DNA from: Gemmatimonadota bacterium
Lineage (GTDB): Bacteria; Gemmatimonadota; Gemmatimonadetes; Longimicrobiales; Gaopeijiaceae
Length of the DNA: 64,000 nucleotides
NCBI GenBank assembly: GCA_002724575.1
Contig: PBPC01000077.1
Span: 1-64,000 of the forward strand
Direction: 5' to 3'
The notes under the pieces are model-generated. The model was not told the origin of the DNA and searched no databases. It saw only the letters and a program-made list of their open reading frames with translations. The position numbers were made by a program, and so were the translations under genes. Below, in pieces: positions 26,303-34,699 of the stretch (its first letter is position 1; each line of letters starts with the position of its first letter).

Positions 26303-28725
26303 GATCTTGAGGAGGCTGTTTTGGTTTGTGGCTTCCCAGTAGTTACCTGAGGACCATCAGGAACTGGAGGGGTACCCAGGGTGCCGGCTTCTCTGGCTTC
26401 TTCAATTGCCCGCCACATGTTTGGCGGGGAAAAAGGCAGTCTATCCACCCGGACCCCGATTGCGTCATAAATCGCATTTGCTATGGCAGGAATCGAAGGG
26501 GGAAGGGGACCCTCACCCGCCTCTTTGGCTCCATACGGACCCTCTGGATCGATTGATTCCACAATCAATGATTCTAACTCTGGGGTGTCGAGGCTAGTCG
26601 GGATGCGGTAGTCGAGAAGCGATGGAGCGTTGTGTAGCCCAGCTCGCCCCTGTTCAGCACTCTTAAAGATCTGCTCCTCCATGAGAGCCTCACCAAAGCC
26701 CATGTAGGCAGACCCCTCCATTTGACCTTCTACCAAAACCGGGTTGAGTGCCCGACCACAGTCATGTGCAATCCAAATCTTTTCGACTTCAACCACACCT
26801 GTCTCGACATCAACCTCAACTTCGGCCACATGCGCCGTAAACGAATACGCAGGCGAGGCACCAATCGTACCTCCTCTATATTCGCCATGAATATCTTTTG
26901 GCGTGTTGTACCATCCCGTAGCACCTAATGTCCCAAATGCCGACTCTGCGAGGTTGAAGGCTTCCCGGATCGGCATCTGCCGTTCAGTGTCGGGTGCCCA
27001 CATCGCCATCCCTCCAGCCAGCAGGACCTCGCTAACCTCTACCTCCCACTCCCCCGCAACCGCTTTCTGGACCATCTCCCGCAACTTGGTTGCGGCATCA
27101 ATCGCCGCGTTGCCTAGCATAAACGTTACCCGACTAGAATACGCTCCTAGATCTACTGGCGTGAAATCGGTATCCCCGCGAAGCACCCTCACGTATTCGA
27201 GAGGTACACCGAGCTCTTCCGCAGCGATGTAGGCAACCATCGAATCACATCCCTGTCCAATCTCACTGGCACCACTAAAAACAGATACTCGTCCTGAGCG
27301 ATCGACTTGCATCTGCACACCAGACTGTGGCATTTCGTTAGGATAGATCGGGTAGTTCGTTCCAGAGATATAAGTGGACCCGGCCACGCCTACACCTCGA
27401 CCAAACGGGAGTCGCCGAAACTTGCGACGCCAACGACTCGCACGCTCAACTGACTGGAGGCACTCTAGGAACCCGTTCGACGTGACCCGCATTTCATTCA
27501 CCGTGCGTGTGTTTGAGCCAATAAAGTTCCGGCGTCTGAATTCAAACGGGTCTAAACCTACTTTCTCGGAGAGTTTGTCAATCTGGATCTCGAACGCAAA
27601 GCGTGGCTGTACTGATCCATGTCCACGCTTCGGGCCACATGCCGGCTTATTTGTATACAATCGCGTTGAATCAAAACGATATGCTGGCATCGAGTATGGA
27701 GCGCACAGTAACTGTCCAGCATAGTACGTCGTCACAAGACCGAATGAGGCGTAGGCTCCACCATCAAGTAGAATTTCTGCGTTAACTGAAGTGAGCTTCC
27801 CTTCCTTTGTGCTACCCATTTGATACTTCATATGGAAGGGATGCCGACCACGGTGAGCGTAGAACACTTCCTCACGCGTGTAGAGGATCTTCACTGGGCG
27901 AGCTGCCAACATTGAGAGCTTGGCCACGCAGAACTCCAAGTCGAATGGCTCACTCTTTCCACCGAAAGCTCCACCCACTAGTGGCTGGAGCACCCTCACG
28001 CGTGCTGGATCTAGTTCTAACACTCGGGCCAATTCTCTGTGCAAATAGTGTGGCACCTGAGTAGCTGACCAAACCGTCAGCTTACCCACTCCGTCCCATA
28101 GTCCGATGGCGCAGTGAGGCTCAATCGGTGTATGCGTACTTCCTTCAAAAAAGTATTGGCCTTCTACAATCACATCCGACCCAGCCATGAGTTCATCAAC
28201 TTCACCGAACTCCAGCTGCACCTGCTTCGTCACATTGCCGTTCCCACCTTCTTTCCTGGGTTCATGTACGTATGGCGTTGATCCATCAGCTGCCAGTGCT
28301 TCGTAGGGGTCAAGAAATGCTGGGAGCTCCCCATACTCAACCTGAATCAACTCTAGAGCACGAATTGCTCGATCCTCGTCCACGGCAGCTACCGCAGCGA
28401 CTCCGTCACCTATATATCGCACACGGTTGGTGCATAAAGGATACTCGTCGGCGGTCCAAGGGATAATGCCGTATTTCGTCGGAATGTCTTCGCCAGTAAT
28501 GACCGCGTGCACACCCTCTAGTTTTTTCGCCTCTGACACGTCAATCGACACTATCCGAGCGTGAGGATAGGGCGATCTAAGGATTTTTCCGTGAAGCATC
28601 CCCGGAAGCACTATATCATCTGTATAAACTGCCCGACCAGTAGACTTATCAAGCCCCTCTATCTTCCGCATCGGGGTTCCGATTAACGTTAAGTCCGACT
28701 TGGACTTACGCTTATCCGTGATCAT
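26299..28725 (-). CDS. hcrA: 4-hydroxybenzoyl-CoA reductase alpha-like molybdenum subunit
   Basis: An 808-residue molybdopterin-binding large subunit. The N-terminal AB domain has STGRAVYTDDIVLPGMLHG and YGIIPWTADEYPLC, the latter typical of HcrA. The Mo-domain has QPLVGGAFGGKSEP, and near the C-terminus EAGEGPLPPSIPAIANAI holds the catalytic Glu. It binds the molybdenum cofactor and the aromatic acyl-CoA, or another hydroxylated or N-heterocyclic substrate of this family. The C-terminal ~40 residues are a low-complexity extension. Start ATG overlaps the hcrC stop (ATGA) and its stop overlaps the DUF1460 start, so all four genes are translationally coupled. Confidence 0.92.
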   Translation of the reverse strand: MITDKRKSKSDLTLIGTPMRKIEGLDKSTGRAVYTDDIVLPGMLHGKILRSPYPHARIVSIDVSEAKKLEGVHAVITGEDIPTKYGIIPWTADEYPLCTNRVRYIGDGVAAVAAVDEDRAIRALELIQVEYGELPAFLDPYEALAADGSTPYVHEPRKEGGNGNVTKQVQLEFGEVDELMAGSDVIVEGQYFFEGSTHTPIEPHCAIGLWDGVGKLTVWSATQVPHYLHRELARVLELDPARVRVLQPLVGGAFGGKSEPFDLEFCVAKLSMLAARPVKILYTREEVFYAHRGRHPFHMKYQMGSTKEGKLTSVNAEILLDGGAYASFGLVTTYYAGQLLCAPYSMPAYRFDSTRLYTNKPACGPKRGHGSVQPRFAFEIQIDKLSEKVGLDPFEFRRRNFIGSNTRTVNEMRVTSNGFLECLQSVERASRWRRKFRRLPFGRGVGVAGSTYISGTNYPIYPNEMPQSGVQMQVDRSGRVSVFSGASEIGQGCDSMVAYIAAEELGVPLEYVRVLRGDTDFTPVDLGAYSSRVTFMLGNAAIDAATKLREMVQKAVAGEWEVEVSEVLLAGGMAMWAPDTERQMPIREAFNLAESAFGTLGATGWYNTPKDIHGEYRGGTIGASPAYSFTAHVAEVEVDVETGVVEVEKIWIAHDCGRALNPVLVEGQMEGSAYMGFGEALMEEQIFKSAEQGRAGLHNAPSLLDYRIPTSLDTPELESLIVESIDPEGPYGAKEAGEGPLPPSIPAIANAIYDAIGVRVDRLPFSPPNMWRAIEEAREAGTLGTPPVPDGPQVTTGKPQTKTASSRS

Positions 28726-29228
28726 TCGGATGACCCATCTAGATGAGCTTCGACTTGCAGCCTTTGGGCTGCGCTCATCACAGCGTCATAGATCTTAGAG
28801 TAGCCTGTGCATCGGCAAAGATTCCCGGCTAAAGCCTCCTTGATCTCTTTCCTAGAAGGAGAAATTGTATGTTCTAGGAGGGCTGCAGCAGAACATAGGA
28901 TCCCAGGGGTACAGAACCCACACTGGGCAGCGCCATGTAAGTCGAATGCATCCTGTAACGGGTGAGGGCCATCTGTATCAGCCAAGCCCTCAACCGTCAT
29001 GACGCTATGTCCCTCGGCCTCACAGACCGGAGTGATACAGGATAATGTGGGTCGTCCGTCTAGGATGACCGTGCAGGCACCACAGTCACCTTTATCACAT
29101 CCCTGCTTGGAACCGGTGAGGCCAAGTTCATACCTCAAGGCTTCCAAAAGAGTAAAGTGCATCGGCACTCCAATCTCTTTCAGGTCACCGTTGACGTTGA
29201 GTCGCACGATCTGGGTCGCGGCTGGCAT
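28722..29228 (-). CDS. hcrC: 4-hydroxybenzoyl-CoA reductase gamma-like [2Fe-2S] subunit
   Basis: Small iron-sulfur subunit with two [2Fe-2S] clusters. The plant-ferredoxin-type cluster is GSKQGCDKGDCGACTVILDG plus a later C (LSCITPV). The second cluster has AAQCGFCTPGILC and GNLCRCTGYSKI. ATG 29228 gives 168 residues, the usual length; GTG 29282 would add 18 residues (MSLSDTV...) with no clear function, and neither start has a strong ribosome site. It takes part in electron transfer between ferredoxin, the FAD/4Fe-4S subunit and the Mo site. It is first in the operon and divergent from the bacilliredoxin gene. Confidence 0.93.
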   Translation of the reverse strand: MPAATQIVRLNVNGDLKEIGVPMHFTLLEALRYELGLTGSKQGCDKGDCGACTVILDGRPTLSCITPVCEAEGHSVMTVEGLADTDGPHPLQDAFDLHGAAQCGFCTPGILCSAAALLEHTISPSRKEIKEALAGNLCRCTGYSKIYDAVMSAAQRLQVEAHLDGSSE

Positions 29229-29345
29229 AACAAAAAGGTGGCCGCCCAACCGTGCTGCTGCAACGGTGTCGCTCAAGCTCACTGGTGGAACTCAAGCCCC
29301 GTCATGGGTAAGTTTGGCCCCAGATACACCACCAGGAGCTAAACC

Positions 29346-29762
29346 ATGCCGTACCCGGAGATGATGATAGCACCCATGCGCCAGGACCTCGTACGAGTCG
29401 GCTTCAGTGAGATGAAGACGCCTGAAGAGGTCGACACCGTGCTCAGCGCAGACAAGGGAACCACTCTCGTAGCGGTGAATTCGGTTTGTGGATGTGCTGC
29501 AGCGATGATGCGGCCTGCGGTATATATGTCGCTACAGGGGGAGAAAAAGCCTGAAGTACTTACTACAGTATTCGCCGGCCAGGACATGGAAGCTACGGAG
29601 CGCACGCGTGAGTACATCGTCGGCTTCCCGCCATCATCTCCCTCAGTCGCGCTCTTCAAGGATGGGGACCTCGTTTACTTTATGGAGCGTCACCTAATCG
29701 AGGGCCGGAATCCAGAAGACATAGCGAATGATTTACGCGCTGCATACGAAGAGCACTGCTGA
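29346..29762 (+). CDS. BrxA/BrxB family bacilliredoxin
   Basis: A 138-residue thioredoxin-fold protein of the YphP/YqiW (DUF1094) family. The active site VNSVCGCAAAMMRP has the CxC pair (C48, C50) of these bacilliredoxins, which remove bacillithiol from protein cysteines. PSSPSVALFKDG supplies the cis-Pro region, and a further cysteine is the last residue. AGGAG lies eight bases before the ATG. Presence suggests bacillithiol or a related thiol is used, although no bsh genes are in the window. Divergent from hcrC. Confidence 0.9.
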   Translation: MPYPEMMIAPMRQDLVRVGFSEMKTPEEVDTVLSADKGTTLVAVNSVCGCAAAMMRPAVYMSLQGEKKPEVLTTVFAGQDMEATERTREYIVGFPPSSPSVALFKDGDLVYFMERHLIEGRNPEDIANDLRAAYEEHC

Positions 29763-29834
29763 GCTAAGCAGTTTCCTTCTAGCAGGTCTCACGGATCACG
29801 AGCTCTCATAGATGCACACATGTAGCTCCTAGCT

Positions 29835-29869
29835 CCAGGGCGTTAGCTCAAAGAGCTAGCGACCCCTGG
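29835..29869. terminator. Strong hairpin between bacilliredoxin and DUF1028 genes
   Basis: CCAGGG, CG and TTAGCTC pair with GAGCTAG, CG and CCCTGG around a three-base AAA loop, about fifteen pairs with one two-base bulge. It lies between convergent genes and includes the DUF1028 stop codon, so it could work as a terminator for both strands although a T-run is missing. Its inner part repeats the block at 19998-20022. Confidence 0.5.
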
Positions 29870-30641
29870 TCCGGTCCCTCTGGCGGGCAGCCAGTTCAAC
29901 AAGCCGCCGAAGCTCAGCAATCGGATTATCAGAATCATCAACCTGGAGTCTCAGCACGACATCATTGTTGAGCCAAACCCCACCGTCTTCCTTTACGATG
30001 ATCATCGCTGCCGACTGCATACCCCGACTATCACCACCAGCAGCCTGTCCCGCTTCAAGAGCGGCCTGAAGGCGAAATGACAGATGTCCATCCGTCATTT
30101 CAAAGGCCTCTACCATCATATCAACCACGTCTGGTCCAGCTAATATATTTCCTTGTGCTGATACATGAGTACCGACCCGATGCCCCGCCCAGTCGGAGGC
30201 GCGTGGCCCAGTGTGGGTTGCCACATTACCTCGGGAGTCCATCACCGAGAATTGCCGCCCGAGCTTTGTCCAATCTTCAGGACGCGGATCTGGGTCATCG
30301 GATAGGAGCCGCTCAACAATTTCCTGTGGACTCAACCCCTGCCGCAACAACTCTAAGCCTCGGGGTCCGTAGCTAACATCCACAATTGCCTGAGTCGTGA
30401 TGACACCTACATTCGCCTCAGCCCACAGGACCCCATTTCCCACAGCAAAGACCCGCGACTGAACAGCCCCACCCACTTCCCCAGTAACTGGGTCATACCC
30501 AAGGATTGAAAAGGTCGCTACAGGTGGCCAGGGAGTTATCGCATCGTCAGTGGATTGAGTGTCAATCTGGCCTACCAAAGCAGTAGCACTTGTAAGTAGT
30601 GCCACTGCTATCAGGCTAATGAATGTACTGAACACTTTCAT
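29856..30641 (-). CDS. DUF1028 exported Ntn-hydrolase-like protein
   Basis: ATG 30641 follows GGAGG at seven bases and overlaps the cupin stop (ATGA); the track start 30686 is too early. About 261 residues with signal peptide MKVFSTFISLIAVALLTSATA. The domain ATFSILGYDPVTGEVGGAVQ, then GVITTQAIVDVSYGPRGLELL and FSVMDSRGNVATHTG, is typical of DUF1028, a family with an Ntn-hydrolase-like fold and unproven activity. The C-terminal peptidoglycan-binding domain of some members is absent. It is last in the M20-cupin-DUF1028 operon. Confidence 0.85.
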   Translation of the reverse strand: MKVFSTFISLIAVALLTSATALVGQIDTQSTDDAITPWPPVATFSILGYDPVTGEVGGAVQSRVFAVGNGVLWAEANVGVITTQAIVDVSYGPRGLELLRQGLSPQEIVERLLSDDPDPRPEDWTKLGRQFSVMDSRGNVATHTGPRASDWAGHRVGTHVSAQGNILAGPDVVDMMVEAFEMTDGHLSFRLQAALEAGQAAGGDSRGMQSAAMIIVKEDGGVWLNNDVVLRLQVDDSDNPIAELRRLVELAARQRDRTRGR

Positions 30642-30961
30642 AGGTAATCCTCCCGGACCGGGGCAAAAACATCGAGAATCCTGCAAGGAGTATGGGCTAC
30701 ACCAGTGTGTGGCACATCCGGAGGAACCACGAAAACGTCTCCCGCTTCAAGTAGATGGGATGCCCCGTCCACTATTAATTCGAAAGTGCCCATGAGCATA
30801 TTCACGACCTGTTCATGGGGGTGATCATGCTCCGGTAGCGGCTTTCCTGGATCGATTTCCCAGTAAACGTGGGTGGTGCGTTCGCTATGAACGAAGCGCC
30901 CATGATACCCCTCCATGATTTCACGAGATTTTGTTGACCAAACATCAATTTTCCCCATCAT
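30638..30961 (-). CDS. Single-domain cupin protein
   Basis: A 107-residue beta-barrel cupin. Metal-binding motif 1 is visible as PEHDHPHEQVVNMLMGTFELIVDG and motif 2 as PPDVPHTGVAHTPC, giving three His and one Glu ligands. The start is ambiguous among GTG 30964, ATG 30961 and ATG 30958; 30961 overlaps the M20 stop (TGATG) with GAGGA upstream. Such small cupins may bind a metal and act as a sensor, isomerase or dioxygenase; the substrate is unknown. It sits between the peptidase and the DUF1028 gene and is probably co-translated with both. Confidence 0.8.
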   Translation of the reverse strand: MMGKIDVWSTKSREIMEGYHGRFVHSERTTHVYWEIDPGKPLPEHDHPHEQVVNMLMGTFELIVDGASHLLEAGDVFVVPPDVPHTGVAHTPCRILDVFAPVREDYL

Positions 30962-32367
30962 CACTCTTCCTCTGAAATTGGTCGCGTAGCAGCGAATCGC
31001 TCTAGAATCTTGACCGTCATAGTCACGCCACGACGTACATTCTCTTCTGTTACACGTTCATTGTTCCCATGAACGCCTCCAGCATCCTCTGCGGGTGTTG
31101 CTGTTGCACTGTAGCCATAGCTAACGATGCCAAGGTCCCGGAAAAAATGGCTATCCGTAAATCCCCCTTGAACCTGTGGCACAAAGCTAGCTCCCGGCAG
31201 TTCCTCTAAAGTCACGTCCCGGATCATCTCGTAAAGCTGAGTATCCGTAGTTGAGACTGCCGGCGTAAAGCCCATTAACACCTCGATCTCGACCTCAGGG
31301 CCAACCACGTCCTGAACCTCTCTGAGCCAGAGTTGAGGATCCTGATCAGGTAGCAGTCGACAATCAATCTCTGCCCACACTTCTGGTGATACTACGTTAA
31401 TCTTGTTGCTCCCTTCAAAGCGTGTGATCGAACAGGTATTCCGGGTCAGTGTATGAAGTGATGGGTTATAGATTTGAAGTTCCTCCAACACTTCAGGTTC
31501 TTGGATCGCAGAGCCAAGGTCCTCAAATCGGGATTGCCAGGGCTCGGGATGCCGAGCTGCCATACCCCTGAAGTGGGAGTCAACCGCGGGAATAATACGT
31601 GCTTCGAATTCATGAAGACGCAGACGTTCCAGGGCTTCTATGAGTTTGAGTGAAGCATACGAGACAAGCGGTCGGGAACCATGCCCCGGCTCGCCCGTTG
31701 TTGTTAGGCGCAGCCAATAGGGCACCTTTTGAGTTACCTCTACGCCAAACTGTACTCTCCCTTCAACAACCGATCCACCGCCACCTTCATTGAGCAAGAA
31801 ACCAATGTCATTAAAGAGCTCAGAACGATTTTCGACAAGCCAACCTGCTCCGAAAAACCCCCCGGCCTCTTCGTCAGCAGTTGCCATAAACACCACATCT
31901 CGATTGAGGGGAATGTCTGATCTGTGAAGTGCAATGAAAGTCGCTAAATGCAGGATACCACTCGTCTTGGTGTCGAGAGCACCACGGCCGTAGATATAGC
32001 CATCTCTAAGCTCCCCTGAGAGTGGATCATTATCCCAGTAACGCTCGTCCGCCGGTACCACATCAATATGGTGTAGCAGCACAATGCCCGGCCTATCACC
32101 GCCCTCGAGTCTGGCCCAAATATTCCCTCGGCCAGGCGCTGATTCAGCGATCTCGTATTCAATGCCTTCTGCTTCGAACAACCGTGCAAAGAATTCGGCC
32201 CCCCGGATCTCGTTGCCTGGGGGATTTATTGTATTGATACGAATGTATTCTTGGAGCCAACCGACTGCCTCATCCTGCAAAGCTTCAAGATCAACCTGAG
32301 CGCTAACATGTTGAGGGGCCACTAAGAGGACCAAGATCATAAGCGAACATCTTATTGTCTTTAGCAT
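30961..32367 (-). CDS. Exported M20-family zinc carboxypeptidase/deacylase
   Basis: A 468-residue M20 metallopeptidase with signal peptide (SLMILVLLVAPQHVSAQ). The dinuclear zinc site is built by LLHHIDVVPAD, GRGALDTKTSGILH, TADEEAGGFFGA and a later His in TDSHFFRDLG. A dimerisation domain lies in the middle. Members cleave dipeptides, acyl-amino acids or carbamoyl groups. AAGGA precedes the ATG. It heads the operon with the cupin and DUF1028 genes and is divergent from the Gfo/Idh cluster. Confidence 0.88.
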   Translation of the reverse strand: MLKTIRCSLMILVLLVAPQHVSAQVDLEALQDEAVGWLQEYIRINTINPPGNEIRGAEFFARLFEAEGIEYEIAESAPGRGNIWARLEGGDRPGIVLLHHIDVVPADERYWDNDPLSGELRDGYIYGRGALDTKTSGILHLATFIALHRSDIPLNRDVVFMATADEEAGGFFGAGWLVENRSELFNDIGFLLNEGGGGSVVEGRVQFGVEVTQKVPYWLRLTTTGEPGHGSRPLVSYASLKLIEALERLRLHEFEARIIPAVDSHFRGMAARHPEPWQSRFEDLGSAIQEPEVLEELQIYNPSLHTLTRNTCSITRFEGSNKINVVSPEVWAEIDCRLLPDQDPQLWLREVQDVVGPEVEIEVLMGFTPAVSTTDTQLYEMIRDVTLEELPGASFVPQVQGGFTDSHFFRDLGIVSYGYSATATPAEDAGGVHGNNERVTEENVRRGVTMTVKILERFAATRPISEEE

Positions 32368-32558
32368 TTTTCTTCCTTCGGTGATGGTCCGGGTCCATTC
32401 TGAGTTGGAGGCAAGGTAAGATGCTACCGTGGCTGATTTGCTGGCAATTCAGGTACTCACCGCGCATTGTAATAAACGGTTTCTAAGCTTTGTGTTTATT
32501 GCCTAGTAATCGCGGACAATACGAGTGTTAAATCAAACCCCGCCCGTGAGAGCTAAAA

Positions 32559-33923
32559 ATGATTGACCGAACAGCCCCCCAGTCCCGCCGCAAGTTTCTG
32601 AACAGCCTTGCTGCTGGTGCCTTAGCTGGTGGCGCAACGCCTAAGTTCTTATCCACCAGGGAACGCAATCACATCCACACTCTCGCAAGGCAAAAGTACC
32701 AGTCTGCTAATGACCAAATCCAACTAGCAGTAATCGGAGCTGGAGGGATGGGTATGGCCGATGTCGAAACAGCATTGAGTATTCCAGGGGTGAGGCTTGT
32801 TGCAGTAGCAGATTGCTTCGATGGCCGCCTGGCAGCAGCGCGTGAAAACTATGGGCAAGACTTGTTCGCCACCCGCGACTACCGTGAAGTCTTAGCCCGA
32901 GATGATGTTGATGCTGTGATATGTGCTACTCCGGATCATTGGCACAAACGGATTTCTGTAGAAGCACTTACGGCCGGAAAATCTGTGTACTGTGAGAAAC
33001 CCATGGTGCACAGCATCGCCCAGGGTGCCGATGTTGTTAGGGCACAAAATGAATCCGGGAAAACCTTCCAGGTTGGTAGCCAGGGGATGAGTTCTCTTGG
33101 TAATGAGAAGGCAAAAGAACTGCTTGCCGCAGGCGAGATTGGAGAACTGAACTACGCTGAAGGATTTTGGGCACGCAATGATCCAATCGGTGCGTGGCAA
33201 TACGCTATTCCGGAAAACGCCACTGAAGAAACAATCGATTGGGAAATGTTTCTCGGTGATGCTCCTCGAAAACCCTACGATCCGTTACGTATCTTCCGAT
33301 GGCGGAATTATCGCGACTACGGTACTGGGGTCTCGGGTGACCTCTTCGTCCATTTATTCTCGAGCCTTCATTTCATCACTTCATCTGTGGGCCCACGTAA
33401 GATCATGGCACAGGGTGGACTGCGTTATTGGAAAGATGGGCGTGAAGTACCCGATATCTTGTTGGGAATGTTTGACTACCCGGAGACTGAGGCGCATCCG
33501 CCATTCAACCTCTCACTCCGTGTGAATTTTGTTGATGGTACCTCAGGGACAACATTCTTACGCCTGGTAGGAAGCGAAGGCGCTATGGATGTGACTTGGA
33601 CTGAGGTCGTCTTGCGCCGAAATAAAGCTGTCAGCCCAACCGATGTCTTTAATCAGAGGAAGGCGGATGAAATGGATCAAGGGGTTGAAGCACGAAAGCA
33701 GATGCTACCGCCGGCAGAAAGCATTTTTATGGTAGAAGATGGATATATGGGTGCTCACTTCGATCACTTCATGAATTTCTTCCGCGGTGTTCGTGATGGT
33801 CGCCCGGTAAACGAAGATGCAGAATTTGGACTGCGCGCTGCGGCACCAGCACTGGCCTGTAACGATAGTTACTTCGGTGATCAGATTGTGGCCTGGGACC
33901 CCGAAATGATGGAGGTTATCTAA
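32559..33923 (+). CDS. Tat-exported Gfo/Idh/MocA family oxidoreductase
   Basis: A 454-residue dehydrogenase. The N-terminus has a twin-arginine signal (SRRKFLNSLAAGALAGGA), then the NAD(P)-binding motif AVIGAGGMGMADVE, and the family EKP motif in YCEKPMVHSI. The C-terminal alpha/beta domain contains the substrate site. Family members oxidise or reduce sugars and cyclitols at ring hydroxyls, and Tat export with tightly held cofactor is common in this branch. The following DUF1080 gene begins two bases after the stop. The 191-base divergent region upstream holds an AATAAAC/GTTTATT inverted repeat (32471-32500) that may be regulatory. Confidence 0.88.
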   Translation: MIDRTAPQSRRKFLNSLAAGALAGGATPKFLSTRERNHIHTLARQKYQSANDQIQLAVIGAGGMGMADVETALSIPGVRLVAVADCFDGRLAAARENYGQDLFATRDYREVLARDDVDAVICATPDHWHKRISVEALTAGKSVYCEKPMVHSIAQGADVVRAQNESGKTFQVGSQGMSSLGNEKAKELLAAGEIGELNYAEGFWARNDPIGAWQYAIPENATEETIDWEMFLGDAPRKPYDPLRIFRWRNYRDYGTGVSGDLFVHLFSSLHFITSSVGPRKIMAQGGLRYWKDGREVPDILLGMFDYPETEAHPPFNLSLRVNFVDGTSGTTFLRLVGSEGAMDVTWTEVVLRRNKAVSPTDVFNQRKADEMDQGVEARKQMLPPAESIFMVEDGYMGAHFDHFMNFFRGVRDGRPVNEDAEFGLRAAAPALACNDSYFGDQIVAWDPEMMEVI

Positions 33924-33925
33924 CA

Positions 33926-34699
33926 GTGACCATCGTGTGGAGAACCGGGGCACGCTTAAGCCTTCTGGGTCTAATATCAGCCCTCGCGGTCTGCTCTCAG
34001 GCTAATCCAGGAAGGGACAGCGCCTCAACTGAGATAGAGCACAATAAACTCACGCCCGACGAAGTGGCCGCAGGTTGGCTTCTTTTATTTGATGGTGTTT
34101 CTACGGACGGTTGGCGTGGATACCTGAATGAATCCTTTCCTCAGGAAGGGTGGGCTATAGCTGATGGCAACCTGGTTGTCTTTGCTTCGGATGGCAGTGA
34201 AGAAGGGCTTGGTGGAGATATCGTTACCAGGGCAGAATTTTCTGACTTCGAACTGCTTTTCGATTTTAAGGTTTCCCCCGTCGGCAACAGCGGTGTGTTT
34301 TACAGAGTAAAGGAAGTCGACGGAACTGTGATGTGGGAGGTAGCCCCAGAATTTCAAGTGCTCGACGATACTGCGTACATCGATATGGGCACCATGGATA
34401 TGAACAAGCACCTAACAGGAGACAATTACGACCTCCATTCATCCATGGTCACTGCGTCCAGCCCGGTAGGAGACTGGAATACTGGTCGTATAGTCGTCTC
34501 AGGCAACCAGGTTGAGCATTGGCTTAACGGACAACTGACTGTCAGGTACGAATACTATACTGACGAATGGAACGACCTGGTGCAGTCAAGCAAATTTGAT
34601 CCCGCTCTCTATGCTCGATCTCCCAATGGCTCCATAGGCATTCAGGACCATGGGCATGATGTGCGCTATCGAAACATCAAAATCAGGCCATCTCTCTGA
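33926..34699 (+). CDS. DUF1080 (3-keto-disaccharide hydrolase-like) lipoprotein
   Basis: A 257-residue protein starting at GTG 33926. The leader GARLSLLGLISALAVCSQAN has a lipobox (LAVC), so it is lipid anchored. The rest is one DUF1080 concanavalin-like domain: GWLLLFDGVSTDGWRGYL, SDFELLFDFKVSPVGNSGVFYRV and IGIQDHGHDVRYRNIKIRP at the end. This Pfam family includes 3-keto-glycoside hydrolases that work after a Gfo/Idh enzyme oxidises the sugar at C3, which fits the neighbour upstream. Its stop overlaps the next ATG by one base. Confidence 0.87.
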   Translation: MTIVWRTGARLSLLGLISALAVCSQANPGRDSASTEIEHNKLTPDEVAAGWLLLFDGVSTDGWRGYLNESFPQEGWAIADGNLVVFASDGSEEGLGGDIVTRAEFSDFELLFDFKVSPVGNSGVFYRVKEVDGTVMWEVAPEFQVLDDTAYIDMGTMDMNKHLTGDNYDLHSSMVTASSPVGDWNTGRIVVSGNQVEHWLNGQLTVRYEYYTDEWNDLVQSSKFDPALYARSPNGSIGIQDHGHDVRYRNIKIRPSL

